A model generated the notes under the pieces. That model saw only the letters and a list, made by a program, of their open reading frames with translations. It ran no database searches and was not told the origin of the DNA. DNA of 15,822 nucleotides. Origin: JBBQXK01 sp052387255. GTDB taxonomy: Bacteria > Pseudomonadota > Alphaproteobacteria > Rhodobacterales > Rhodobacteraceae. The DNA is taken from NCBI GenBank assembly GCA_052387255.1, contig JBQTJI010000061.1:1-15822 (forward strand), in the 5' to 3' direction. Shown here piece by piece: positions 1 to 7,447 of the stretch (position 1 is the stretch's first letter; each line of letters begins with the position of its first letter). The translations under genes were made by a program, and so were the position numbers.

Positions 1-2
1 CG

Positions 3-1298
3 ACGGTGCTGGCGTTTGCTGAGGCGCTGATGGGCCAGGCCAAGGCGCGGGCCGAGGGCGCGCCGCGTCTGGAGGGGTTCCGGGCGCGCAGCTATCGGGT
101 GAAGGCCGACGATTTCCCCATCGCCGGGTTCGAGGCGGCGCGCAAGGCGCGGGGCACCGCGCTGACGATGGCGTTCAAGAAGCCCGAGGAGGTGATCGGC
201 AACCATATCGCCAAATACCAGGCGATGCGGCTTTCGAAGATGCTGATGGCTTACGATTTCGAGCGGCGTCTCAATCCGTTCGCGGAGTTGGGCGGCTTCA
301 TCTTCACCTTCATGGGCGATGGCAAGCCCGGCACCGGCAAGACCACGCTGATCCAGATGATGGCGGGATTGCTGAACGATTACTGCGGGGTGGCGGGTTA
401 TCCGTTCCGCTATCAGAACTTTTCCATCGACCAGATCGACAGCTATCAGGGCAAGTCGGGCCAGAACGCCAAGGCCTTCATCGACAACATCCTTGACCCA
501 GGCGTGATCGCCTTTGGCACCATCGACGACATCGACCAGGTGGCGGGCAAGCGGGGTGACCGGCACTCCTCGGCGGGCCAGCAGGAGGTGACGGCGGTGT
601 TCATGGGGGCCTTTGCCGGGGCAAATACCGTGGTGCGGGGGAACTGCACCTTCGGTATGTTCAGCAATTACCCCGAGAACGTGGACGATGCCCTGCGCCA
701 GCGGGCCGGGGCGCGGTTTCTGGTGGACGGGCCGATTTCGCGTGAGGATTACATCGACATCCTGGCGCTTTTGCTGGGCAAGAACCACGGCATTCCGCTG
801 GGGGAGCATGATCTTTATGCGTCGCAGGAGATCAAGCGGGCGGTGGCTGCTTCGTTCGAGTCCCATGGGCGGCCCAAGGAGGACGGGCTGGTTGCGGTAT
901 GGGACCGGGTGGCGGCCGAGATCGGCTCCCTCGACACCATCGCCAAGATCGGGCGGTATCTGAAGGCGATCCAGGAGGCGGACGAACGGTTCACCGGCCG
1001 CGCCATCAAGAACATCACCGACGCGGTGAAGGTGCGGGCGATGGACTTTGAGTTGCCGGATGAATGGATGGAGAACCCCGACCTGTTCCTGATCAAGGGC
1101 TACGACGAAAAGGCCGCGATGATCCGGGGGCTGGCGAAGCCGATCACGGTCGAGATGGTGATCCAGGAGGTCAACCGCTATGCAGATTCCGAGTTCCGCT
1201 ATGCAGACAAGTCGGACGAGGTGGCCATCGAGGGGATGGTGAGGGAGTACCGGCGGACGGAAGAGGCGAAGAAGCGGTATCTGGGGGGGAAGGGGTGA
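3..1298 (+). CDS. AAA+ family ATPase (5' end outside window)
   Basis: The frame is open to the left edge of the window. The first usable start is a GTG at 6, but no upstream stop is visible, so the true start probably lies outside. Numbering from that GTG, a Walker A motif GKPGTGKT lies at residues 106-113. A Walker B-like segment (hydrophobic run ending in FGTIDD) lies near 168-175, and an arginine-rich stretch (ALRQRAGAR) that could hold the arginine finger follows around 230-240. This supports a P-loop AAA+ ATPase that uses ATP hydrolysis to remodel a partner. The partner is unknown, but the downstream coupled genes are the natural candidates. The stop overlaps the GTG start of the HNH gene (GTGA). 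It resembles MoxR-type or other single-domain AAA+ proteins, but I cannot assign a subfamily. Confidence 0.85.
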   Translation, partial: TVLAFAEALMGQAKARAEGAPRLEGFRARSYRVKADDFPIAGFEAARKARGTALTMAFKKPEEVIGNHIAKYQAMRLSKMLMAYDFERRLNPFAELGGFIFTFMGDGKPGTGKTTLIQMMAGLLNDYCGVAGYPFRYQNFSIDQIDSYQGKSGQNAKAFIDNILDPGVIAFGTIDDIDQVAGKRGDRHSSAGQQEVTAVFMGAFAGANTVVRGNCTFGMFSNYPENVDDALRQRAGARFLVDGPISREDYIDILALLLGKNHGIPLGEHDLYASQEIKRAVAASFESHGRPKEDGLVAVWDRVAAEIGSLDTIAKIGRYLKAIQEADERFTGRAIKNITDAVKVRAMDFELPDEWMENPDLFLIKGYDEKAAMIRGLAKPITVEMVIQEVNRYADSEFRYADKSDEVAIEGMVREYRRTEEAKKRYLGGKG

Positions 1299-2071
1299 AC
1301 TTTCTTGAATACATGAAAGAAGTTGGCGCTAGCTGCAACAACCCAAGACACACTTGGTCTTATGTCAACTATTCAGAGAATTTCGTAGTTTTTACTGAAT
1401 GGGAGCACGAACGAAAAAATGGTGATCCTATTTTGTTCTCTCCCGATTTCCGCGTCAGTAAAGACAGCAGAGGACGAAAGAACGCCGCATACGATTTCTC
1501 AAGAATTTCAATAGACTTAGTTCAAAATGGTGGCTTTGAACTTCGTGTTGTCACAAAGACCGCTGTCAACCCTATCGATGAGCCCTTGCAGGTGAAGAAT
1601 TTTCGTAGATACTTGGAGAGGAGAACCCTGATTGTTGATGGTGACGTCTATCGTGCAGGTCCATTCAGTCCTGTTGGTGCTTCGTCAAAGCAGCAAACAT
1701 TGGTTCCAATCGCCTCTAGAGTGGAAGATGAGTTGTGGGAGGGCGGAAAATTTTCGGTGTTGCAAGTTGGATATGAAAGGTCTGTGAAAGCGCGCAAGAA
1801 ATGCATCGCCCACTATGGTGCTGTATGTAGTGTGTGTGAAATGAACTTCGACAGCGTCTACGGTGAGATTGCAGACAGCTTTGTGCACGTCCATCATTTG
1901 GTCCCGATAAGCTGCAAGAGCGGAAAGTATGTGGTTGATTATGTCAATGACCTTCGCCCAGTTTGCGCCAATTGTCATGCTATGCTCCACAAGAAAAGCC
2001 CTCCAATTGAAATTGAATTGCTTAAAGAAATGATGATTGCTCAGAAACTCTTGTTTGGGCTGTCAGAATGA
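1295..2071 (+). CDS. HNH endonuclease with an N-terminal domain of unknown function
   Basis: A 258-residue protein read from GTG at 1295, just after a G-rich ribosome-binding stretch. The frame stays open upstream, but that part is a shadow of the ATPase gene. The C-terminal third is a zinc-finger HNH nuclease: CxxC at Cys178/Cys181, the His-rich core HVHH at 198-201 followed by LVPIS, the NDLRPVC segment with Asn218, and CANCH with Cys224, Cys227 and His228. This points to Mg-dependent cleavage of DNA. The first 165 residues have no domain I recognise; in such proteins this part often gives target specificity. The gene overlaps both neighbours by 4 bases (GTGA and ATGA). Its base composition is unlike theirs: 22 of 60 bases are G/C at 1381-1440, against 40 of 60 at 2881-2940, and it uses A/T-ending codons including TTA. 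It is probably horizontally acquired. A restriction or anti-phage role is possible but unproven. Confidence 0.88.
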   Translation: MNFLEYMKEVGASCNNPRHTWSYVNYSENFVVFTEWEHERKNGDPILFSPDFRVSKDSRGRKNAAYDFSRISIDLVQNGGFELRVVTKTAVNPIDEPLQVKNFRRYLERRTLIVDGDVYRAGPFSPVGASSKQQTLVPIASRVEDELWEGGKFSVLQVGYERSVKARKKCIAHYGAVCSVCEMNFDSVYGEIADSFVHVHHLVPISCKSGKYVVDYVNDLRPVCANCHAMLHKKSPPIEIELLKEMMIAQKLLFGLSE

Positions 2072-3438
2072 AACGCCTCATCTCCGCCGGCCTGATGTTC
2101 GGCAGCCTCATCGAAGTCTCCTCCCCCGCGCTCATCGAACGCTACAACCGCGCGATGAAGCACTTCACCGGCAAGACCACCACGCTCACCGATTTCCACA
2201 TCGACATCTCGGGCTATTCGCCCGAGATCGGGGATAAGCTGAACGATGACCTCTATCTCAACCCCAACGGCTGCAACCGGCAGTTCATATTGCTCACCAC
2301 GGCGCAGAAGGATGCGCCCCTGCTGCACATCAAGTTCTCGACCAGCCGGGGCATCCTGCGGCAGTTCATCGAGACGAACGAGGCGCAACTGTTCGCGCTG
2401 ACCGCCCGCGATGCGGTGGCGGGGGAGTTGCAGAACAGCGTCTACGAGGTGCCGACGCCCGCCAACCTGTTCGACATCCGGCAGATCACGGTCGAGGCGG
2501 ATACCATCGGCGGGCATGTGGCGGATGCGGGGAAGCTGGCGCGGCTGATCGAGCGGTTCCGCAAGGAACCCGACGGCTGGCGCGACGACGTGCTGATTGC
2601 CGAGATGATCGGGCTGGCGAAGAAGACCGGCGATGTCACGCGGGTGCCGATCCACCTGCCTGCGATGGTGTTCGAGCAGGCGAATTTCTGGACATCCCAT
2701 TTCGGCGGTCTCTACATCTTTCGCAAGGTCAAGGCGCCGGGGGCGATCACCGTGGCCCCGCGCGCGACCATCGGGGCGCTGCCGATTGCCAATTCGTTCG
2801 ATTTGCGGCAGCGGAACCATATTGCCGAGTGGTTGACAAGGAATGACCTGGTCGAACCCATCGTCAAGGCGCGCGGCATGGAAGCGGCGGCGGTGCTGCG
2901 GCAGAAGATGGACTTCATCCTGGTGGATGCGGCGGATGCCCTGGGGCTGGACCTGGGGCAGGCGACGCGCACCGACCTGCGCAAGATCGCGCATCGGATC
3001 GGGCATGCGCTGCCGGACGAGTTCACCGGGCTGGCGGCGCTGTTGCGGTGGGTGGAGGGCGGCGGTGAGTGGCCCGAGATCACGGCGGCGCATCCGGCGT
3101 ATTTCTATGCGCTGCGGTCGAAAGCCCATCCCGACCGTGACCTGGTGAACATGCTGCTGTCGGAACTGGCCCCACTGGATGTGCGTCAGCTGTACATCAC
3201 CCACAAGGAGAAGTTCTACGCCGACTATGCCACCTGGTCGGACCGCAAGCGGCAGTATGTGGTGGATTTCCTGGCGCGGGAGTATGTGGTGGACCGGCAG
3301 GGCGCGCGGGCGGCGCTGTTCGGGCCCGAGCCGGGGATGTCGACCCCCGAGCGACCGGCCCCTGACAGACCGGCCCCCGCGCCATCGATGATCGACCGCG
3401 TCGGCCCCTGGGGCGCGGTGCAGCGGGTGCGGCGATGA
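2068..3438 (+). CDS. DUF6638-like conserved protein, 456 aa
   Basis: Starts at ATG 2068, overlapping the HNH stop (ATGA), and ends in an ATGA overlap with the next gene, so it is translationally coupled on both sides. No signal peptide or membrane segment is evident, so it is probably cytoplasmic. The protein is mixed alpha/beta with no catalytic motif I can name. From memory it resembles the alphaproteobacterial family called DUF6638, usually found beside an AAA+ ATPase; that label is recall, not a search. Residues from about 420 on form a Pro/Ala-rich linker (PERPAPDRPAPAP) ending in a short conserved-looking tail (IDRVGPWGAV), which could be a docking peptide. The normal upstream neighbour is probably the ATPase, now separated from it by the HNH gene. 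Its function is unknown; being a partner or substrate of the ATPase is inference from position. Confidence 0.82.
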   Translation: MKRLISAGLMFGSLIEVSSPALIERYNRAMKHFTGKTTTLTDFHIDISGYSPEIGDKLNDDLYLNPNGCNRQFILLTTAQKDAPLLHIKFSTSRGILRQFIETNEAQLFALTARDAVAGELQNSVYEVPTPANLFDIRQITVEADTIGGHVADAGKLARLIERFRKEPDGWRDDVLIAEMIGLAKKTGDVTRVPIHLPAMVFEQANFWTSHFGGLYIFRKVKAPGAITVAPRATIGALPIANSFDLRQRNHIAEWLTRNDLVEPIVKARGMEAAAVLRQKMDFILVDAADALGLDLGQATRTDLRKIAHRIGHALPDEFTGLAALLRWVEGGGEWPEITAAHPAYFYALRSKAHPDRDLVNMLLSELAPLDVRQLYITHKEKFYADYATWSDRKRQYVVDFLAREYVVDRQGARAALFGPEPGMSTPERPAPDRPAPAPSMIDRVGPWGAVQRVRR

Positions 3439-3704
3439 TCTTTGGCTGGCTGCGGCTGATGCTGATGGCGGCAGTCCTGCTGGGCGTGGTGTATCTGCTG
3501 GTCTCGGTCTATTCGCGGTCGGTGCGGCGCGAGCGGCTGGAGAAGCGGTTCGATGCGGGGGATGTGCCGGGCGACCGGGATGCCTATATCGAGGCCGGGA
3601 TGCGGGCCTACGAGACGGGCCTGCGCAAGCGGCTGATCTGGCTGGTCATCATCCTGCCCTTGGCGGCGGTGGCGGTGACCATCTATTTTGTGAACTGGGA
3701 CTGA
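3435..3704 (+). CDS. Small two-helix membrane protein, 89 aa
   Basis: Begins at ATG 3435 inside the last codons of the DUF6638-like gene (ATGA overlap). Two hydrophobic helices are clear: about residues 4-24 (WLRLMLMAAVLLGVVYLLV region) and about 66-86 (LIWLVIILPLAAVAVTIYF region). Between them is a charged loop rich in Arg and Glu (RRERLEKRFDAGD, then a DRDAYIEAGMRAYE stretch). Both ends would face the same side of the inner membrane; the positive residues after helix 1 suggest that the loop is cytoplasmic. No enzymatic motif is visible. It sits between the DUF6638-like and DUF1523 genes and is likely a membrane component of the same complex or process. Function unknown. Confidence 0.8.
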   Translation: MIFGWLRLMLMAAVLLGVVYLLVSVYSRSVRRERLEKRFDAGDVPGDRDAYIEAGMRAYETGLRKRLIWLVIILPLAAVAVTIYFVNWD

Positions 3705-3715
3705 GAGGGCGCTAG

Positions 3716-4402
3716 ATGTGGTGGTATCTGAAATGGGGCTTCCGCGTGGTGGTCGTGGCGCTGATCGCGGCGTTCCTGCACTACACGATGCCGCAGCGCG
3801 ACGTGGTGGCGGTGATCAACACCTACAACAAGAACACGCCGATCGGGTCGAACTGGATGTTCTATTCCATCGAGGATACCGGGACCGGCGTGGAAACCTC
3901 GGCCACGATCCGCGACATCCGGTTCATCGAGGCGGTGTTTCCCGACCGCTCGTCGGTCATGGTCTATCGCAACGAGGATACGGGGTGGCTGTGGCCCCCC
4001 TATTTCAAGTGGGATTCCAGTACGTTGCAGGCGGAGGCCACGAACCTTACATCCAGCAAGGACACCCCCCAGTGGGTGGCGGTCACGCATTACGGGTGGC
4101 GGCTGCCGATCTTCTCGATCTTTCCGAATGCGGTGGCGGTGCGTCCGGTCAGCGGGCCGGATGTGACGCTGGTCCCCTGGGTGAACATCGTGCTGCTGGC
4201 GGTTCTGGCGTTCCTGCTGATCATGGCGCGGATGATGATCGCGCAGTTCCGCGAGCGGATGATCGACCCGGCGGTGGACCGGGTGGCGCAGACGCTGGAT
4301 GCGGTGGACGCGCGGGCGGATGCGGCGCGGGACCGGGCTGGGGGGCTGTGGTCGCGGTTCACCGGGTGGCTGGGGACGTGGCGGGGCAAGCCCCGGCGGT
4401 AG
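3716..4402 (+). CDS. DUF1523 family membrane protein, 228 aa
   Basis: Starts at ATG 3716, 11 bases after the previous stop, with GAGAGGG as a ribosome-binding site. An N-terminal hydrophobic helix at about residues 5-25 is followed by a domain matching DUF1523 as I know it: HYTMPQRDVV, RDIRFIEAV, YRNEDTGWLWPPYFK, and THYGWR...IFPNAVAVRPV. A second hydrophobic helix covers about 155-175, and a charged Arg/Asp/Ala-rich tail follows (185-228), probably helical and cytoplasmic. The topology therefore suggests a periplasmic domain held between two membrane helices. DUF1523 has no established function and occurs widely in Rhodobacterales. It is the last gene of the left-hand operon, because 249 non-coding bases follow. 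Co-occurrence with the ATPase and the small membrane protein suggests an envelope-related machine, which is inference. Confidence 0.88.
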   Translation: MWWYLKWGFRVVVVALIAAFLHYTMPQRDVVAVINTYNKNTPIGSNWMFYSIEDTGTGVETSATIRDIRFIEAVFPDRSSVMVYRNEDTGWLWPPYFKWDSSTLQAEATNLTSSKDTPQWVAVTHYGWRLPIFSIFPNAVAVRPVSGPDVTLVPWVNIVLLAVLAFLLIMARMMIAQFRERMIDPAVDRVAQTLDAVDARADAARDRAGGLWSRFTGWLGTWRGKPRR

Positions 4403-4651
4403 TCCCTGCATCCCCTTGCGAACGCTGGATTCATCGGCCGATGCGCCGGGTTTCGCGGGGTCTTCTTGACGTCTTCCCTACGTCTTCCTTTGGTGGAGAC
4501 GTTGTAGGCCCCCCCCCTGCGGTCGTTAACCCGGCATCGCGAATCGGCAGGGCAACCCAGATGATATTCCCGATAAAAATAATCTGTCTTTACCTTTCCG
4601 ACTGATTTTGTCATCTTTGCGCCCGACGCCTTGGTCGCAAAGGAACCTGCC
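4403..4651. promoter_or_regulatory. 249-bp intergenic control region upstream of the imelysin cluster
   Basis: No gene is seen here. The region must hold the end of the upstream transcript and the promoter of the imelysin cluster. It contains a direct repeat ACGTCTTCC (two copies near 4469-4488), a hairpin at 4480-4502, a run of nine C at 4509-4517 and a strikingly A+T-rich stretch at about 4562-4615. A poor sigma-70 pair can be drawn (TTGTAG at 4502-4507 and GTTAAC at 4525-4530, 17-bp spacing), but the -10 match is only 3 of 6. I found no Fur, Irr or iron-box match that I would defend, although iron control is expected for such genes. Confidence 0.4.
4480..4502. other. Inverted repeat / hairpin in the control region
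   Basis: ACGTCTTC at the left and GGAGACGT at the right pair over 8 positions (one T-G wobble) around a 7-base loop. No T run follows, so it is not a classical intrinsic terminator. It lies 77 bases after the DUF1523 stop and 150 before the imelysin start. It may help end the upstream transcript or be an operator. Confidence 0.35.
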
Positions 4652-5902
4652 ATGCGCCTGCTATCGCTGATCCTGTCCACCACCCTTGCGGCCCCCGCGC
4701 TGGCCGCCGATCCCGCAGCCGTGGTCGATACCTATGCCGACATCGCCGAGGCGACCTATGGCGACAGCCTGACCACCGCCAAGGCCCTGCAGGCCGCCGT
4801 CAGCGCCTTGGTCGCGGCCCCGTCACCCGAAACGCTGGCTGCCGCCCGCACCGCCTGGCTTGCGTCGCGCGTGCCCTACCAGCAGTCCGAGGTGTTCCGC
4901 TTCGGCAACCCGGTCGTCGATGACTGGGAGGGCCGCGTGAACGCCTGGCCGCTGGACGAGGGGCTGATCGACTATGTCGATGCGGGGCAGATCGCATCCG
5001 GGGAAAACCCGCTGGCGGTGCTGAACGTGATCGCGACACCAACGTTCACGCTGTCGGGGACCGAGATCGACGCGACGGTCATCACGCCTGCCCTGATCGC
5101 CGACACCCTGCACGAGGCTGACGGGATCGAGGCCAACGTCGCCTCGGGCTATCACGCCATCGAGTTCCTGCTGTGGGGGCAGGACCTGAACGGCACCGGC
5201 CCCGGCGCAGGCAACCGGCCCCACACCGATTTCGCGGCGGGGGCCGACTGCACCGGCGGCAACTGCGACCGGCGCTCGGCCTATCTGGTGGCGGCGACCG
5301 ACCTGCTGGTCGGCGATCTGACGTACATGGCCGGGGTCTGGGCCGAGGGCGGAGAGGGGCGCGCGGCGGTGACCGCCGACCCGGAGGCGGGGCTTCTGAT
5401 GATGCTGACCGGCATGGGCAGCCTGAGCTACGGCGAACTGGCGGGCGAACGGATGCGCCTGGGCCTGATGCTGAACGACCCCGAGGAAGAGCATGACTGC
5501 TTTTCCGACAACACCCACAACAGCCACTATTTCGACGGTGTGGGCATCCGGAACGTCTATCTCGGGCGCTATGCCCGCGTCGATGGCACCGAAATTGCCG
5601 GTCCGTCGCTGTCCGATCTGGTGGCGGCGACCGACCCCGGCACCGATGCCCGGCTGAAGACCGAACTGGATGCCTCGGTCGCCGCCCTGGGCGCGGTCAA
5701 GGCGGCGGCGGAGGGCGGGTTCGCCTATGACATGATGCTGGCCCCCGGCAATGCCGAGGGCGAGGCGCTGATCATGGGGGCGGTGAATGCGCTGGTCACG
5801 CAGACCGCGTCCATCGAGCGGGCGGTAACGGCGCTTGGCCTGTCCAAGGTCGCGTTCGAGGGGTCGGACAGTCTCGACAATCCCGAGGCGGTGTTCCAGT
5901 AG
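4652..5902 (+). CDS. Imelysin family (peptidase M75 / iron-regulated protein A-like) periplasmic protein
   Basis: Start chosen at ATG 4652, preceded by AAAGGA at 4639-4644; a TTG at 4631 is in frame but less likely. The 416-residue product begins with a clear Sec signal peptide (MRLLSLILSTTLAAPALA, cleavage near residue 18-19). The hallmark GxHxxE motif of the imelysin family is GYHAIE at residues 166-171, followed by LLWGQD. A second family signature, EEEHDCFSDNTHN, starts at residue 278. Imelysin proteins are helical, exported and usually iron-regulated. The GxHxxE motif is thought to bind metal, and early reports of insulin cleavage in this family have not defined its role. It leads a cluster with a di-haem oxidoreductase, a second imelysin and a DUF1513 protein, so a periplasmic iron-binding role is likely. 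The next gene starts 45 bases after the stop. Confidence 0.92.
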   Translation: MRLLSLILSTTLAAPALAADPAAVVDTYADIAEATYGDSLTTAKALQAAVSALVAAPSPETLAAARTAWLASRVPYQQSEVFRFGNPVVDDWEGRVNAWPLDEGLIDYVDAGQIASGENPLAVLNVIATPTFTLSGTEIDATVITPALIADTLHEADGIEANVASGYHAIEFLLWGQDLNGTGPGAGNRPHTDFAAGADCTGGNCDRRSAYLVAATDLLVGDLTYMAGVWAEGGEGRAAVTADPEAGLLMMLTGMGSLSYGELAGERMRLGLMLNDPEEEHDCFSDNTHNSHYFDGVGIRNVYLGRYARVDGTEIAGPSLSDLVAATDPGTDARLKTELDASVAALGAVKAAAEGGFAYDMMLAPGNAEGEALIMGAVNALVTQTASIERAVTALGLSKVAFEGSDSLDNPEAVFQ

Positions 5903-5947
5903 GGATGGGCCGGGGTATCCACACTGGCGACAGGCAGGGCTGACGCA

Positions 5948-7447
5948 ATGGGGCGGGCCATCATCCTGGCGGTTCTGCTGGCCGGTCCGGTCGGTGCGCA
6001 GGTGCCGGACGACCGGCACCTGGCCCTGATCCCCCGGACCGAGGCAGAGGCGGCCCGGATCGCCCGCGTGCTGCAATCGCCTGTCGATTTCACCGCACTG
6101 GAACCGTTCGAGGCCAAATCGGCGGGTGCGGCCACCGTGCGGGCCACTGCCACGCGCGATGCGTTTTCGCAGCCTTCGGCCAACATGCCCTTCGACGCCG
6201 AGATGGCGTTCAGGCTGGGCAATGCGCTGTTCCGCAAGACCTGGGTGGCGGCCCCGGCCTCGACCCTTGCGTCGGACGGGCTGGGGCCGCTGTACAATGC
6301 GCGGGGCTGTCAGGACTGCCATCTGAAGGACGGACGCGGCCATTCGCCCGAGGGGGCGACGGCCGTGTCGATGCTGCTGCGGCTGTCGGTGCCGGGCGGG
6401 ACCAGCCCGCCCGAGATTGCCGGGTATCACGCGACCCTGCCCGACCCGGTCTATGGCGGCCAGTTGCAGGACTTCGCCGCCATCGGCCAGCGGGCCGAGG
6501 GGCGGATCGTGATCGACTGGACCGAAACGCCGGTGACGCTGGCCGATGGCGCGGTGGTGTCGCTGCGCGCGCCCGCCTATCGCATCGGCGACCCCGCCTA
6601 TGGCCCGCTGTCGCCCGACCTGATGCTGTCGCCCCGCATCGCCCCCCAGATGATCGGCCTCGGTTTGCTGGAGGCGATCCCTGCCGCCGACATCCTGGCG
6701 CGCGAGGACCCGCAGGATGCCGATGGCGACGGCATCTCGGGCCGGGCGCAGGTGGTGGTCAGCCGCGCGTTCGGCGTGCCGATGCTGGGGCGGTTCGGGT
6801 GGAAGGCGGGGGAGCCGACGATCCGCGAGCAGACAGCGGCGGCATTCTCGGGCGACATGGGGCTGTCGACGGCGCTGTTCCCTGATCCCTGGGGCGATTG
6901 CACGGCGGCTCAGGGGGCCTGCCTGGCCGCCCCGGACGGTGCGCAGGACATCCACGGCGGGGCGGAAGTATCGCCCGAGGCGCTGGACCTTGTGACCTTC
7001 TATGCCCGCAATCTGGGCGTTCCGGAACGCCGCAACGTCGATGCGCCCCAGGTGCTGCGCGGCAAGGCGGTGTTCCGCGCGCTGAACTGTACCGGCTGCC
7101 ATACGCCCAAGCAGGTCACCCACCGCCTGCGGGGACAGCCCGAGCAGAGCTTTCAGCTGATCTGGCCCTACACCGACCTCTTGCTGCACGACATGGGGCC
7201 GGGGCTGGCCGATGACCGGCCCGAGGGGCGGGCGGACGGGCGCGAATGGCGGACGCCGCCCCTTTGGGGGATCGGGCTGACGGGGCAGGTGTCGGGGCAT
7301 ACGCAGTTCCTGCATGACGGGCGGGCAAGGTCGCTTCTGGAGGCGATCCTGTGGCATGGGGGCGAGGCGCAGGCGGCCCGCGATCGTGTGGTCGCGCTGC
7401 CGAAGGCGGACCGCGATGCCCTGGTGGCCTGGCTGGAGAGCCTGTAG
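5948..7447 (+). CDS. Di-haem oxidoreductase (DHOR family), c-type cytochrome, periplasmic
   Basis: A 499-residue protein with an N-terminal signal peptide (MGRAIILAVLLAGPVGA). Two CxxCH haem c sites are present: CQDCH at residues 121-125 and CTGCH at 381-385. The C-terminal part carries blocks typical of the DHOR family: LLLHDMGPGLAD, GREWRTPPLWGIGLTG, FLHDGRARSLLEAILWHGGEA. These are periplasmic di-haem proteins related to cytochrome c peroxidases, often annotated as thiol oxidoreductases; their true substrate is not settled. Immediately upstream and downstream lie imelysin-family genes, an arrangement seen in other proteobacteria. The protein could change the redox state of iron bound by its imelysin neighbours; that is inference. 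The start at ATG 5948 has only a weak ribosome-binding site (CAGGG), and the next gene begins at the base after the stop. Confidence 0.93.
   Translation: MGRAIILAVLLAGPVGAQVPDDRHLALIPRTEAEAARIARVLQSPVDFTALEPFEAKSAGAATVRATATRDAFSQPSANMPFDAEMAFRLGNALFRKTWVAAPASTLASDGLGPLYNARGCQDCHLKDGRGHSPEGATAVSMLLRLSVPGGTSPPEIAGYHATLPDPVYGGQLQDFAAIGQRAEGRIVIDWTETPVTLADGAVVSLRAPAYRIGDPAYGPLSPDLMLSPRIAPQMIGLGLLEAIPAADILAREDPQDADGDGISGRAQVVVSRAFGVPMLGRFGWKAGEPTIREQTAAAFSGDMGLSTALFPDPWGDCTAAQGACLAAPDGAQDIHGGAEVSPEALDLVTFYARNLGVPERRNVDAPQVLRGKAVFRALNCTGCHTPKQVTHRLRGQPEQSFQLIWPYTDLLLHDMGPGLADDRPEGRADGREWRTPPLWGIGLTGQVSGHTQFLHDGRARSLLEAILWHGGEAQAARDRVVALPKADRDALVAWLESL

Noticed and set aside
4500..4640. Fur/Irr/RirA-type iron box before the imelysin gene
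   Set aside because: The A+T-rich stretch shows no symmetric site I could match to a known consensus with confidence.
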